A stretch of DNA of 64,000 bases from Actinomycetota bacterium. Lineage in GTDB: Bacteria; Actinomycetota; Actinomycetes; Propionibacteriales; Propionibacteriaceae. The number at the start of each line of letters is the position of its first letter. Position 1 is the stretch's first letter. The stretch lies in contig JAIUOS010000011.1 in the NCBI GenBank assembly GCA_020161755.1, positions 51,287-115,286 on the forward strand. The letters run 5' to 3'. Positions 46,722 to 55,464 of the stretch are shown piece by piece. Position numbers and translations under genes: made by a program. A model generated the notes under the pieces. That model was not told where the DNA came from. It did no database searches and saw only the letters and a program-made list of their open reading frames with translations.

Positions 46722-47074
46722 GGCTCGCCCCGAAGAACCCGATGGGTCGGGTGATGCTGAGCATCCTGGCCTTCGAGGCCATCGTGTTCGGGCTGGCCAT
46801 CGCCGGCATGATCCAGGTCTCGGCGCTGGGTGTCCCGCTGGCGTTCGGCCTGGGCCTGGGCGCGGCCGTGCTGGCGCTGCTCGCGGCCGCCCTGCTGCGC
46901 GGCCCGGCCGGCTACCCGCTGGGCTGGCTGACCCAGGTGGTGGCCATCGCCCTCGGCCTGGCGACCCCGATGATGTACGCGGTCGGCGGCATGTTCGCCC
47001 TGCTGTGGGTGGTCTGCTTCGTGCTGGGCCGACGCATCGAAACGACACCGCCGGCGGGGCCGCCCGCGGCCTGA
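46718..47074 (+). CDS. DUF4233 family membrane protein
   Basis: 118 aa, GTG start overlapping the folC stop. Four membrane helices: MLSILAFEAIVFGLAIAGM (13-31), 36-60, 66-85 and 90-105, with a short Pro-rich tail. The starting block LAPKNPMGRVMLSILAFEAI is the family signature. It lies between folC and ndk, as in most relatives; function unknown. Confidence 0.88.
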   Translation: MRLAPKNPMGRVMLSILAFEAIVFGLAIAGMIQVSALGVPLAFGLGLGAAVLALLAAALLRGPAGYPLGWLTQVVAIALGLATPMMYAVGGMFALLWVVCFVLGRRIETTPPAGPPAA

Positions 47075-47122
47075 ACGCCGGCGTGCACGGACCCGAGGGT
47101 ACCGGCAGGTAAGGTGCCAGCC

Positions 47123-47539
47123 ATGACGGATCTGCAACGGACCCTGGTCCTGCTCAAGCCGGACGCGGTGCGTCGCGGGCTCGCCGGCGCCATCCTCGGC
47201 CGCTACGAGGCGAAGGGGCTGGGCATCGCCGCCCTCGAACTGCGCGAGGTGGACGCGGCGATGGCCGATCGCCACTACGCCGACCACGTCGACAAGGCGT
47301 GGTACCCGCCGCTGCGCGACTACTTCACCAGCGGTCCGCTGGTGGCGCTGGTGCTGGAGGGCACGTCCGCGGTCGACGTGGTGCGGCTGATGAACGGCGT
47401 GACCAACTCGGTGGTCGCCGACCCGGGCACGATCCGCGGCGACTACTCGCTGTCCAACCGCGAGAACCTGGTGCATGCGTCCGACTCCGTCGAGTCGGCC
47501 GCTCGCGAGATCGCGCTGTGGTTCCCGAACCTGGCGTGA
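47123..47539 (+). CDS. ndk: Nucleoside diphosphate kinase
   Basis: 138 aa. LQRTLVLLKPDAVRRGLAG at the N-terminus, active-site His in SNRENLVHASDSVESA near residue 117. Transfers gamma phosphate between NTPs and NDPs. A TAAGGT box (47110-47115) ends 7 nt before the ATG, so the message is probably leaderless. The stop overlaps the protease gene (GTGA). Confidence 0.95.
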   Translation: MTDLQRTLVLLKPDAVRRGLAGAILGRYEAKGLGIAALELREVDAAMADRHYADHVDKAWYPPLRDYFTSGPLVALVLEGTSAVDVVRLMNGVTNSVVADPGTIRGDYSLSNRENLVHASDSVESAAREIALWFPNLA

Positions 47540-48789
47540 GCCAACCCGGCCAGCCCGACCAGAACACCGGGACGCCCGCCTGGCCGGGTGCCCCGGAGGC
47601 GGGTCCGGCCTGGTCCGCGCAACCGCCGTACGCGCCCGCTCCGGGGGCGATGCCCACGTCCGCCCCGCCGCCGTACGCACTGCCGCCGTACGCGCCGGCC
47701 CCGGGCGGGATGCCGCCCTCCCCTCAGCCGCCGTACGCACCGGTGTGGACCGTACCGGGGCCGCGACCGAAGCCGTCCGCGTTGCCGGTGGTGCCGCGGC
47801 AGTACCACGAGTTCTTCCGTGCCCCGCGGTTCCGCTGGTGGAAGCCGATCCTCGCGCTGGCGATGTTCGTCGCCCTGTTCTTCGTGGCGGCGCTGGTGGT
47901 GCCCGGGATCGGGATCGCGATCGACATCGCGGCCGGCCGCGTCTCGATGGAGGACCTGACCTCCGGCGACCCGGACCGGATCACGGCAGCGGTCTCGACG
48001 CCCATCGGCTTCGCCACCAACAACGTGGCCCTCGCCCTCTCGATCCCGCTGGCCGGCCTGACCGCCTGGGCGGTGTACGGCCAGCGTCCGCGCTGGATCT
48101 CCTCGATCGCCGGCGGTTTCCGCTGGCGGCTGCTGTGGCGGTTCCTGCTGGTCGCCACGCCCGTCTTCCTGGTCGGTCTCGGCCTGGACTTCGCGCTGGG
48201 CGGCATCCCCGAGTTCCGGTGGAACAACGACTCGCTGTTCCTGATCCTCGTGGTGCTGCTGACCACGCCGTTCCAGGCCGCGGGCGAGGAGTACGGCGTC
48301 CGGGGCATCGTTGCCCGCAGCGTCGGCTCCTGGTTCGGGTCGCGACGTCTGGGTCTCGTGGTGGCGGCGGTGGTGTCGTCGTGGGTGTTCATGCTGCTGC
48401 ACGCCGCCGACAACCTCTGGCTGAACATCTACTACTTCTCGGTCGGCATGATCTGTTCGGTGCTGGTGTGGCGCACCGGCGGGCTCGAGGCCGCGGTCGC
48501 GCTGCACGTCGCCAACAACATGGTGGCGGAGATCCACCTGCCGTTCGGGGGGCTGGAGGGCATGTTCGACCGCGGACCCGACTCCACGGGGCCGATCGCC
48601 CTCGTCCAGTTGGTGTTCACGGTGGCGGTGATGGTCCTGATCCTGTGGATCGCCAAGCGCCAGGGGCTGGCCACGTCCGCCGCACCGGCGGCCGTCGTCC
48701 CGGTGGGCGCGACCCCGGGGGAGCCGAACGGCTGGAGCGAGGTAGAGTGGAAGTCTTCGCACACAACGCTTGACAAGGGCGTGAGATGA
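47536..48789 (+). CDS. CPBP-family intramembrane metalloprotease with proline-rich N-terminus
   Basis: 417 aa, GTG overlapping the ndk stop. Residues 1-90 are cytoplasmic and Pro/Ala/Tyr-rich with repeats of PPYAPAPG type. From about 105 on there are eight hydrophobic helices. CPBP (Abi/Rce1) motifs: AGEEYGVRGIVARSVGSWFG (EExxxR) near 255, FMLLHAADNLWLN near 284 and ALHVANNMVAEI near 322. Related proteins process prenylated substrates or act in bacteriocin immunity; here the substrate is unknown. The PPYAP repeats might bind WW/SH3-like or cell-envelope partners. Confidence 0.86.
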   Translation: MSQPGQPDQNTGTPAWPGAPEAGPAWSAQPPYAPAPGAMPTSAPPPYALPPYAPAPGGMPPSPQPPYAPVWTVPGPRPKPSALPVVPRQYHEFFRAPRFRWWKPILALAMFVALFFVAALVVPGIGIAIDIAAGRVSMEDLTSGDPDRITAAVSTPIGFATNNVALALSIPLAGLTAWAVYGQRPRWISSIAGGFRWRLLWRFLLVATPVFLVGLGLDFALGGIPEFRWNNDSLFLILVVLLTTPFQAAGEEYGVRGIVARSVGSWFGSRRLGLVVAAVVSSWVFMLLHAADNLWLNIYYFSVGMICSVLVWRTGGLEAAVALHVANNMVAEIHLPFGGLEGMFDRGPDSTGPIALVQLVFTVAVMVLILWIAKRQGLATSAAPAAVVPVGATPGEPNGWSEVEWKSSHTTLDKGVR

Positions 48790-49466
48790 CCAACGATGTG
48801 ATGAACCGGCTCGACGCGGCGAGTGCCCTGAAGTGGCTGCGGGCCAAGATCCGGCTTCGCGCAGGACGCACCCTGGTGGGCGTGGACGGGGTCGACGGCG
48901 CCGGCAAGACGACGTTCGCCGACGAGCTCGCCGACCTGTTGAAGGAGTCCGGCCTCACGGTGATCCGGATCTCGATGGACGACTACCTGAACCCGCAGTC
49001 GAAGCGGTACGCGCAGGGGCGGGCGTCCGCCAAGGGCTACTTCGAGGACAGCTACGACTACGAGCGCTTCAGCAACGAGGTGCTTGAGCCGCTCGGCCAC
49101 GGCGGTTCGGGGCGCTACCGCACCGCCGCCTACGACCTGGATTCGGAGTCGGAGGTGAAGTCGCCGTGGCGCATCGCCCCCGATGACGCGGTGGTGATCA
49201 TCGACGGCATGTTCATCCACCGTGACGAGCTGTGCTCCAGCCGCAACAAGAAGGTCTGGGACCTCTCGGTCTGGCTCGAGGTGCCGTTCGCCGAGTCGTT
49301 CCACCGGATGTCCGAGCGCGAGGAGAAGATCATCGCCGACCCGGAGGACCCGGCGAATGCGCGGTACTACCAGGGCCAGTTGATCTACCTTCAGTCGTGC
49401 GACCCCGCGCACCGGGCCGACCTGGTGGTCGAGAACGCGGCCCCGCACTCCCCGGTCATCGACTGA
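48786..49466 (+). CDS. Uridine kinase-like P-loop kinase
   Basis: 226 aa, ATGA overlap with the protease gene. Walker A VGVDGVDGAGKTTFADEL near residue 36; IRISMDDYLNP near 63 with the catalytic Asp; YDYERFSNEVLEPLG near 95; VVIIDGMFIHRDEL (Walker B) near 138. This is the udk/phosphoribulokinase-like family. Actinobacterial members of this size are annotated as uridine kinase-like, but true nucleoside specificity is unproven. A stem-loop at 49484-49523 probably ends the ndk operon. Confidence 0.82.
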   Translation: MTNDVMNRLDAASALKWLRAKIRLRAGRTLVGVDGVDGAGKTTFADELADLLKESGLTVIRISMDDYLNPQSKRYAQGRASAKGYFEDSYDYERFSNEVLEPLGHGGSGRYRTAAYDLDSESEVKSPWRIAPDDAVVIIDGMFIHRDELCSSRNKKVWDLSVWLEVPFAESFHRMSEREEKIIADPEDPANARYYQGQLIYLQSCDPAHRADLVVENAAPHSPVID

Positions 49467-49483
49467 CGGGTCTCACGCCACAC

Positions 49484-49523
49484 GCTGTGAGTTGAGCGGC
49501 GACATCGCCGCCTGACTCACAGC
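49484..49523 (+). terminator. Long stem-loop terminator after the ndk operon
   Basis: GCTGTGAGT (49484-49492) pairs with ACTCACAGC (49515-49523), and the inner GCGGCG/CGCCGC pairs around the loop ACAT, with a 3-nt internal mismatch. It is 18 bp after the kinase stop; no T-tract. Confidence 0.6.
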
Positions 49524-49602
49524 TTGCGAAGCGGTGGGGTGCGAATGTTGCCGACCTGATCCGTTCGGCCCTGACGAGGCGACCGTTTACGCTTGTCGGA
49601 CC

Positions 49603-51552
49603 ATGACCACTCTCGTCGAATCGCTGTATCCGCGCCTGGAGCCCCTGCTCGCCCAGGTCAGCAAGCCCGTGCAGTACACCGGCGGCGAGGTGAACTCGGT
49701 CAGCAAGGACTTCGCCGCCGCCGAGGTGCGCTGGGCCCTGATGTACCCCGACGCCTACGAGGTCGGCCAGCCCAACCAGGGGCTGGCGATCCTCTACGAG
49801 ATCCTCAACGAGCGCGACTGGCTGCTGGCCGAACGGACGTTCTCGATCTGGCCCGACCTGGCCGCGCTGATGCGCACCCACGGGCTGCCGCAGTTCACGC
49901 TGGAGAGCCACCTCCCGGTGCGGGCGTTCGACGTGCTCGGCGTCAGCTTCTCCACCGAGCTCGGCTACACCAACCTGCTCGAGGCCCTCGACCTGGCCGG
50001 GATCGCCCTGCACGCGAGCGAGCGCGGCGACGACGAGCCGATCGTGATCGCCGGCGGGCACGCCGCGTTCAACCCCGAGCCGATCGCCGACTTCATCGAC
50101 GCCGCCGTGCTGGGCGATGGTGAGGAGGCCGCGCTCCGGGTCTCCGAACTGGTGCGGGGCTGGAAGGCGTCCGGACGGCCCGGTGGCCGCCGCGGCCTGC
50201 TGTTCGAGCTCGCGAAGAGCGGCGTGGCCTACGTCCCCTCGTTCTACGACGTCAGCTACACCGACACCGGTGCGATCGAGGTAGTCCGTCCGAACGCGGA
50301 CGGGGTGCCGGCGACGGTGTCGAAGCACACCCTGATGGAACTGGACGAGTGGCCCTACCCGTCCCGCCCGGTGGTGCCGCTGGCCGAGACCGTGCACGAG
50401 CGCTACTCGGTGGAGATCTTCCGTGGCTGCACCCGCGGCTGCCGGTTCTGCCAGGCCGGCATGATCACCCGCCCGGTGCGGGAACGGAACATCGAGACCA
50501 TCGGACGGATGGTCGAGGGCGGCATCGCCGCGACCGGGCTCGACGAGGTCGGCCTGCTCAGCCTGTCCAGCGCCGACCACTCCGAGATCGGGCCGGTCAC
50601 CCGAGAGCTCGCCGACCGGTACGAGGGCAGCTTCGTGTCGCTGTCGCTGCCCAGCACCCGGGTGGACGCGTTCAACATCGACCTCGCCAACGAGCTGTCC
50701 CGCAACGGACGCCGCTCCGGCCTGACGTTCGCCCCGGAGGGCGGCTCGGAGCGGATGCGCAAGGTGATCAACAAGATGGTCAGCGAGGAGGACCTGATCA
50801 ACACCGTCGCCGCGGCGTTCAGCCAGGGCTGGCGGCAGGTCAAGCTGTACTTCATGTGCGGACTGCCCACCGAGACCGACGAGGACGTCCTCGGCATCGC
50901 CGACATGGCCGCGCACGTGATCGAGGCCGGACGCAAAGCGGCCGGCACCCGGGACGTCCGGTGCACGATCAGCATCGGCGGGTTCGTGCCGAAGCCGCAC
51001 ACCCCGTTCCAGTGGGTGGCGCAGGCCAGCCCCGAGACGATCGACAACCGGTTGCGCCTGCTGCGCGAGAAGATCCGCGAGGACAAGCGCTACGGCCGGG
51101 CGATCGGCATGCGCTACCACGACGGCAAGCCGGGCATGATCGAGGGCCTGCTGAGCCGTGGCGACCGCCGGGTGGGTGCGGTGATCGAGCAGGTGTGGCG
51201 CGACGGCGGCAAGCTGGACGGCTGGAGCGAGCACTTCTCGTTCGAGCGCTGGGTGGACGCCGCGTCCACGGCCCTGGCCGGCACCGGCGTCGACCTCGCC
51301 TGGTACACCACCAGGGAGCGCCCGCAAGGCGAAGTGCTGCCCTGGGACCACCTCAACGCCGGCCTCGACCGCGACTGGCTGTGGCAGGACTACCAGGACT
51401 CGCTGTACGGCAGCGAGGTGGAGGACTGCCGCTGGTCGGGCTGTTACGACTGCGGCGTGTGCCCCGAGTTCGGCACCGAGATCCAGATCGGCCCCACCGG
51501 CCGTTCGCTGCTCCCGCTGACCGTCGTCACCCGTCCGGCCGCCGCCAGCTGA
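49603..51552 (+). CDS. Radical SAM protein, TIGR03960 family
   Basis: 649 aa from ATG 49603; a TACGCT box (49588-49593) lies 9 nt before it. An N-terminal B12-binding-like domain (VRWALMYPDAYEVGQPNQGL near 44, VLGVSFSTELGYTNLLEAL near 110) precedes the radical SAM core with cluster motif RGCTRGCRFCQAG near 275. The C-terminal part has a Cys pair CRWSGCYDCGVCPEFG near 615. In many genomes it is fused to or next to DUF2344 (TIGR03936), found here 3 kb downstream before rne. Probably an RNA- or protein-modifying enzyme; the substrate is unknown. Confidence 0.9.
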   Translation: MTTLVESLYPRLEPLLAQVSKPVQYTGGEVNSVSKDFAAAEVRWALMYPDAYEVGQPNQGLAILYEILNERDWLLAERTFSIWPDLAALMRTHGLPQFTLESHLPVRAFDVLGVSFSTELGYTNLLEALDLAGIALHASERGDDEPIVIAGGHAAFNPEPIADFIDAAVLGDGEEAALRVSELVRGWKASGRPGGRRGLLFELAKSGVAYVPSFYDVSYTDTGAIEVVRPNADGVPATVSKHTLMELDEWPYPSRPVVPLAETVHERYSVEIFRGCTRGCRFCQAGMITRPVRERNIETIGRMVEGGIAATGLDEVGLLSLSSADHSEIGPVTRELADRYEGSFVSLSLPSTRVDAFNIDLANELSRNGRRSGLTFAPEGGSERMRKVINKMVSEEDLINTVAAAFSQGWRQVKLYFMCGLPTETDEDVLGIADMAAHVIEAGRKAAGTRDVRCTISIGGFVPKPHTPFQWVAQASPETIDNRLRLLREKIREDKRYGRAIGMRYHDGKPGMIEGLLSRGDRRVGAVIEQVWRDGGKLDGWSEHFSFERWVDAASTALAGTGVDLAWYTTRERPQGEVLPWDHLNAGLDRDWLWQDYQDSLYGSEVEDCRWSGCYDCGVCPEFGTEIQIGPTGRSLLPLTVVTRPAAAS

Positions 51553-51560
51553 GCCGCCGC

Positions 51561-51591
51561 GAAACGAAAGGGGACAGTCCCCTTTCGTTTC
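51561..51591. repeat. 31-bp perfect palindrome, GGGGAC family copy 3
   Basis: Identical over all 31 bp to 14937-14967 (arms GAAACGAAAGGGGAC). GCCGCC/GGCGGC just outside extends the stem. It starts 8 bp after the radical SAM stop. Confidence 0.9.
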
Positions 51592-51605
51592 GGTGGCGGC
51601 GCGGT

Positions 51606-51626
51606 GAAGGGGACTGTCCCCCTTTC
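51606..51626. repeat. GGGGAC palindrome, partial copy 4
   Basis: GAAGGGGAC, one base, GTCCCC then CTTTC with one inserted C. A shorter, imperfect relative of the element at 51561, 14 bp away, mirroring the paired arrangement at 14937/14987. Confidence 0.75.
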
Positions 51627-51642
51627 CTGCGCCCGGAACCCT

Positions 51643-51692
51643 CGCAAGGTGGACCCAAACCGCCGATGTCGACGGTTTGGGTCCACTTTGCG
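51643..51692. repeat. 20-bp stem inverted repeat before sulP
   Basis: CGCAAGGTGGACCCAAACCG (51643-51662) pairs with the complement at 51673-51692, 19 of 20 positions; 10-nt loop. It is 21 bp before the sulP -10 box (TAGGGT, 51714-51719), so it could be a terminator or an operator. Confidence 0.85.
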
Positions 51693-51725
51693 GTGGCGGC
51701 GGGGCTGGTCGAATAGGGTCCAGCC

Positions 51726-53486
51726 ATGGTTTCCGAACCTGTGGGCTGGCGGCGCTGGTTGCCAGGCCTGGCGGTACTGACGAGCTACCAGCGCACCTGG
51801 CTGCGCGGCGACCTGATCGCGGGCGTCACGGTGTCGGCGTACCTGGTGCCGCAGGTGATGGCGTACGCCGAGATCATCGGGCTGCCACCGGTCACCGGCC
51901 TGTGGGCGGTGCTGGCACCGATGGCGATCTACGCGATCCTCGGCAACTCCCGGCAGCTCTCGATCGGCCCGGAGTCGACGACCGCCCTGATGACCGCCGC
52001 CGGCATCGCCGCCCTGGTCGGTCAGGTGGGCATCGGACGCCGCGGCGAGGTGGCGGCCCTGATCGCGATCGCGGTCGGCGTGGTGTGCCTGGTCGCCTGG
52101 CTCGCCCGGCTGGGGTTCATCGCGAACCTGCTGTCGAAGCCGGTGCTGGTGGGCTACATGGCCGGCATCGGGGTGCTGATGGTGTTCAGCCAGCTCAGCA
52201 AGCTCACCAAGCTCCCGGTCGCCGGCGACAACCCCGGCGCCGAGGCGGCGTCCCTGTTCGCGCAGTTCGGCTCGGTGCACCTGCCGACCCTGGCGCTGGG
52301 GCTGGGCGTGGTGGTCGCCCTGTTCGCCCTGCGGCACTGGTTGCCGACCTGGCCCGGTCCGCTGATGGTGATGCTCGCCGCGGCGGCGCTGGTCGCGTTC
52401 ACGCCGCTCGCGTCCATGGGCATCGCAGTGATCGGCGAGGTGCCCCGTGACCTGCCGCAGGCTGCGCTGCCGAGCCTGGACGGCATCAACACCTTCCAGC
52501 TCGTGGTGGCCGCCCTCGGCATCGCGGTGGTCGGGTACAGCGACGTGATCCTGACCGGACGCGCGTTCGCCGCCCGGCGGGAGGAGCACGTCGACGCGAC
52601 CGGTGAACTGCTCGCGATGGGCGCCGCCAACGTCGCCAACGGGTTCCTGGCGGGCTTCCCGGTGTCCTCGTCGGCGAGTCGCACGGTGATCGGGGACGCG
52701 GCCGGCAGCCGCACCCAGCTGCACTCCCTCGTGGCCGCAGCGATGGTGGTGGGGTCGATCTTCCTGTTCTCGCCGGTGCTCGGGGCTTTTCCGCAGGCCG
52801 CCCTCGGCGGCGTGGTGGTGTACGCGGGCCTCCGGCTGGTCGACCTGGCCGAGCTGGGCCGCATCGCCCGGTTCCGGCGCAGCGAGATCGTGCTCGCCCT
52901 GATCACAATGGCCGCCGTGCTCGGCACCGGCCTGCTGAACGGCATCGGGATCGCCGTCGGGCTGTCGCTGCTGGACCTGATCCGGCGCATCGCGCACCCC
53001 CACGACGGGGTGCTGGGCTACGTGCCCGGTATCGCCGGCATGCACGACGTGGACGACTACCCGAACGCCACCCAGGTGCCCGGCCTGATCGTCTACCGGT
53101 ACGACTCGCCGCTGTTCTTCGCCAACGCCGACGACTTCTACACCCGCGCGCTGGCGACCGTCCATCGTGCCGACCCGCCCGCGCAGTGGTTCGTCCTGAA
53201 CGCCGAGGCCAACGTCGAGGTGGACCTGACCGCCGTCGACACCCTAGAGCAGCTGCGGCGGACGCTCACCGAGTCGGGCATCGTGTTCGCGCTCGCCCGG
53301 GTGAAGATGGAGGTGCGCGAACAGCTCGCCGCGGCCGGGTTCGTGCAGGCGGTGGGGGAGAACCGCATCTTCGCGACCCTGCCCACCGCCGTCGCGGCGT
53401 TCGACGAGTGGCACCTCGAGAACTTCGGGGACCGGCCGCCGGGCATCCCGGAGGCCACCACGACCCAGCCGAAGGAGGAACGATGA
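51726..53486 (+). CDS. SulP-family anion transporter with STAS domain
   Basis: 586 aa. Sulfate_transp region with helices from residue 25 to ~430; family blocks GDLIAGVTVSAYLVPQVMAYA near 28 and SRQLSIGPESTTALMTAA near 76. The C-terminal STAS domain has DSPLFFANADDFYTRAL and LNAEANVEVDLTAVDTLEQL near 490. Transports sulfate or other anions (bicarbonate, chloride) by proton or sodium coupling; the anion cannot be read from sequence. TAGGGT ends 6 nt before the ATG (leaderless). The stop overlaps the VOC gene (ATGA). Confidence 0.93.
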   Translation: MVSEPVGWRRWLPGLAVLTSYQRTWLRGDLIAGVTVSAYLVPQVMAYAEIIGLPPVTGLWAVLAPMAIYAILGNSRQLSIGPESTTALMTAAGIAALVGQVGIGRRGEVAALIAIAVGVVCLVAWLARLGFIANLLSKPVLVGYMAGIGVLMVFSQLSKLTKLPVAGDNPGAEAASLFAQFGSVHLPTLALGLGVVVALFALRHWLPTWPGPLMVMLAAAALVAFTPLASMGIAVIGEVPRDLPQAALPSLDGINTFQLVVAALGIAVVGYSDVILTGRAFAARREEHVDATGELLAMGAANVANGFLAGFPVSSSASRTVIGDAAGSRTQLHSLVAAAMVVGSIFLFSPVLGAFPQAALGGVVVYAGLRLVDLAELGRIARFRRSEIVLALITMAAVLGTGLLNGIGIAVGLSLLDLIRRIAHPHDGVLGYVPGIAGMHDVDDYPNATQVPGLIVYRYDSPLFFANADDFYTRALATVHRADPPAQWFVLNAEANVEVDLTAVDTLEQLRRTLTESGIVFALARVKMEVREQLAAAGFVQAVGENRIFATLPTAVAAFDEWHLENFGDRPPGIPEATTTQPKEER

Positions 53487-53932
53487 CCGCACCGCTGGCT
53501 TTCCAGGTGGTGGTGGACTGCGCGGACCCGCACGAGCTCGCCGACTGGTGGGCGCGGACGCTGGGCTGGACGCTGGAGCCCACCAACGAGGAGTTCATCG
53601 CCGCGATGGTCGCGCAGGGCTACGCGAGTGACGACGAGACCCGCACCTGGCGCGGCCAGGTGTGGTGGGCCACCGGCGCAGCGATCGTCCAGCCCGAACC
53701 GCCGGCGGGTGCGGCGTGCACCCGGATCCTGTTCCAGCTGGTGCCCGAGGCGAAGGCGGGCAAGAACCGGCTGCACCTGGACGTGCGGGCGACCGCCGCC
53801 GGGCCCGACCTGGACGCGACCCGGGACGAGCTGCTGGCCCGGGGTGCCACCTTCCTGCACGAGGACTCGCAGGGCCCGCACCGCTGGTTCACGATGGCCG
53901 ATCCGGAGGGTAACGAGTTCTGCATCACCTGA
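53483..53932 (+). CDS. VOC-family (glyoxalase/bleomycin-resistance fold) protein
   Basis: 149 aa, ATG with GAAGGAGGAA upstream, overlapping the sulP stop. VVVDCADPHELADWWARTLG near residue 8 and HRWFTMADPEGNEFCIT at the end are the two beta-alpha-beta halves. The WWA..LGW and DPEGNEFC phrases fit the actinobacterial VOC subgroup often annotated as glyoxalase-like. Substrate unknown; coupling with sulP is probably incidental. Confidence 0.88.
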   Translation: MTAPLAFQVVVDCADPHELADWWARTLGWTLEPTNEEFIAAMVAQGYASDDETRTWRGQVWWATGAAIVQPEPPAGAACTRILFQLVPEAKAGKNRLHLDVRATAAGPDLDATRDELLARGATFLHEDSQGPHRWFTMADPEGNEFCIT

Positions 53933-53950
53933 CCGGCCTCCCGGCCGCGC

Positions 53951-54439
53951 TCAGGGCAGCGGACGGACGAACGCCAGCAGGTGCACGTCGGGACGCGGCC
54001 ACCAGTCACGCTCGGGAGCCGGCACGAAGCCCAGCCGCCCGTAGAGGCGGTGGGCGGTGGTCATCCACTCCGCGGTGGAGATGACGATGCTCGCCGAGCC
54101 CTCGGCGGCCGCCCGCTCCAGGCACAGCTCCACCAGGGCCGCGCCGACCCCGCGTCCGCGCCCCTCGGGGGCGACCGCGAGGGCCCGGAACTCGCCCTCG
54201 TCCTCGCCCCCCAGCTCGCGGTAGCGCGAGCCGGGCGGGCACCGGGTGACGGTGCCCAGCAGGGTGCCGTCCTCGACCGCCACCCACAGTTCGGCGCCGG
54301 CGGCGCGTCCGGCTGCGTCGCGGAGCAGGTCGAGGTAGGGGTCGTCGGACGCGACCGCGCCGTCGGCGAGGTAGGAGCGGGCGGTGAGGTCGCCGACGGC
54401 CGCGTACTCACCGGGAAGGGCCGGACGCAGCTCGATCAC
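53951..54439 (-). CDS. GNAT-family N-acetyltransferase
   Basis: 162 aa from GTG 54439, 7 nt after a TAGGCT box (leaderless spacing). IELRPALPGEYAAVGDLTAR opens the domain. FRALAVAPEGRGRGVGAALV near residue 90 is the acetyl-CoA pyrophosphate-binding motif A (RGRGVG). The end MTTAHRLYGRLGFVPAPERD is motif B. Acceptor substrate unknown. It is divergent from the DUF2344 gene, with two TAGGCT boxes back to back. Confidence 0.9.
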   Translation of the reverse strand: MIELRPALPGEYAAVGDLTARSYLADGAVASDDPYLDLLRDAAGRAAGAELWVAVEDGTLLGTVTRCPPGSRYRELGGEDEGEFRALAVAPEGRGRGVGAALVELCLERAAAEGSASIVISTAEWMTTAHRLYGRLGFVPAPERDWWPRPDVHLLAFVRPLP

Positions 54440-54499
54440 GCGCGGCAGCCTAGCCCCGCCCGCGCTCGGGTCCGGGTGGTGCCCGTTAGGCTGTGCGCC

Positions 54500-55201
54500 G
54501 TGTCCCGACAGCCACCCGTCCAGCAGGCGCCCCCGGTGCAGAGGTTGCGCGTGCAGTACGCCAAGCGGGGACGGGCGCGGTTCGCCTCGCACCGTGACTT
54601 CGACCGGGCCTTCCAGCGCGCGCTGAGGCGGGCCGGGATCCCGATGGCGTTCTCGTCCGGCTTCTCCCCGCACCCACGGATCAGCTACGCGAACGCGTCC
54701 CCGACCGGCGCGGCGACCGAGGCCGAGTACCTCGAGCTCGGGCTGGCCGCGGTGCTGGAACCGGGCTGGGTGCGCGACGAACTGAACGCCGCCATGCCCG
54801 ACGGGCTCGTGATCGTCCGGGTCGTCGAGGCCGGCCCGGGGTCGTTGGCCGACCGGCTCACCGCGTCCCGCTGGGAGCTGGTGCTCGCCGGGGTGGACCC
54901 CGCCGAACTGTCCGGTGCGGTCACCGAACTGCTCGCCGCCGAGCAGCATGAGGTGGAACGCATGACGAAGACCGGCCTGCGGCACTTCGACGTTCGCGGC
55001 GCGATCCTCTCGCTCGCCTCCGCGGGCGAGCGACTCGACCTGGTGTCGCTGATCGGTGAGCCGCTGGTGCGTCCCGACGACGTGGTGCAGGCGCTCCACG
55101 CGCTGCGCCCGGTCCTGAAGACCGGCGTCCCTGCGCTGGCCACGCGGCTCGAGCAGGGCGTCTGGGACGGCGCGGAGATCCGCGACCCGCTGGCCGACTG
55201 A
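54500..55201 (+). CDS. TIGR03936 / DUF2344 family protein
   Basis: 233 aa from GTG 54500, with TAGGCT ending 7 nt before it. RLRVQYAKRGRARFASHRDF near residue 14 and PMAFSSGFSPHPRISYA near 52 are the family signatures. It is normally fused or adjacent to the TIGR03960 radical SAM protein and precedes rne/rng. Here the pair is split by sulP, VOC and GNAT genes. Probably the partner subunit of the radical SAM enzyme. Confidence 0.9.
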   Translation: MSRQPPVQQAPPVQRLRVQYAKRGRARFASHRDFDRAFQRALRRAGIPMAFSSGFSPHPRISYANASPTGAATEAEYLELGLAAVLEPGWVRDELNAAMPDGLVIVRVVEAGPGSLADRLTASRWELVLAGVDPAELSGAVTELLAAEQHEVERMTKTGLRHFDVRGAILSLASAGERLDLVSLIGEPLVRPDDVVQALHALRPVLKTGVPALATRLEQGVWDGAEIRDPLAD

Positions 55202-55464
55202 TCAGCAGAACTCGCCCGCCCGCAACCCGGCCACGAATGCCGGGGGCTGGGGGGAGTGTGGAATACTGCCATCAGGTGGGAGTCATCCAGACCCCCGACC
55301 CCTTGAGTGCTGTGACCGGTGTGACAGGCCGATCACGATGCCGGGACCTCACCGCGACGCGAGACGACCGCGGGGGCCACAGCGTCGCAGGCATTCGACG
55401 AAATCAGGCTTCGCTGCCCAGGCAGCCACGTTTGCGGCACCCCCGCCGCTGAAGGAGAGCAAGA
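55202..55464. other. Leader/promoter region of rne
   Basis: 263 bp without a gene. An AATACT box at 55263-55268 is the best -10 candidate and would give an mRNA leader of about 190 nt. AAGGAGAGC at the end is the ribosome-binding site. In enterobacteria RNase E controls its own mRNA through a structured leader; a similar role here is speculative. Confidence 0.45.
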
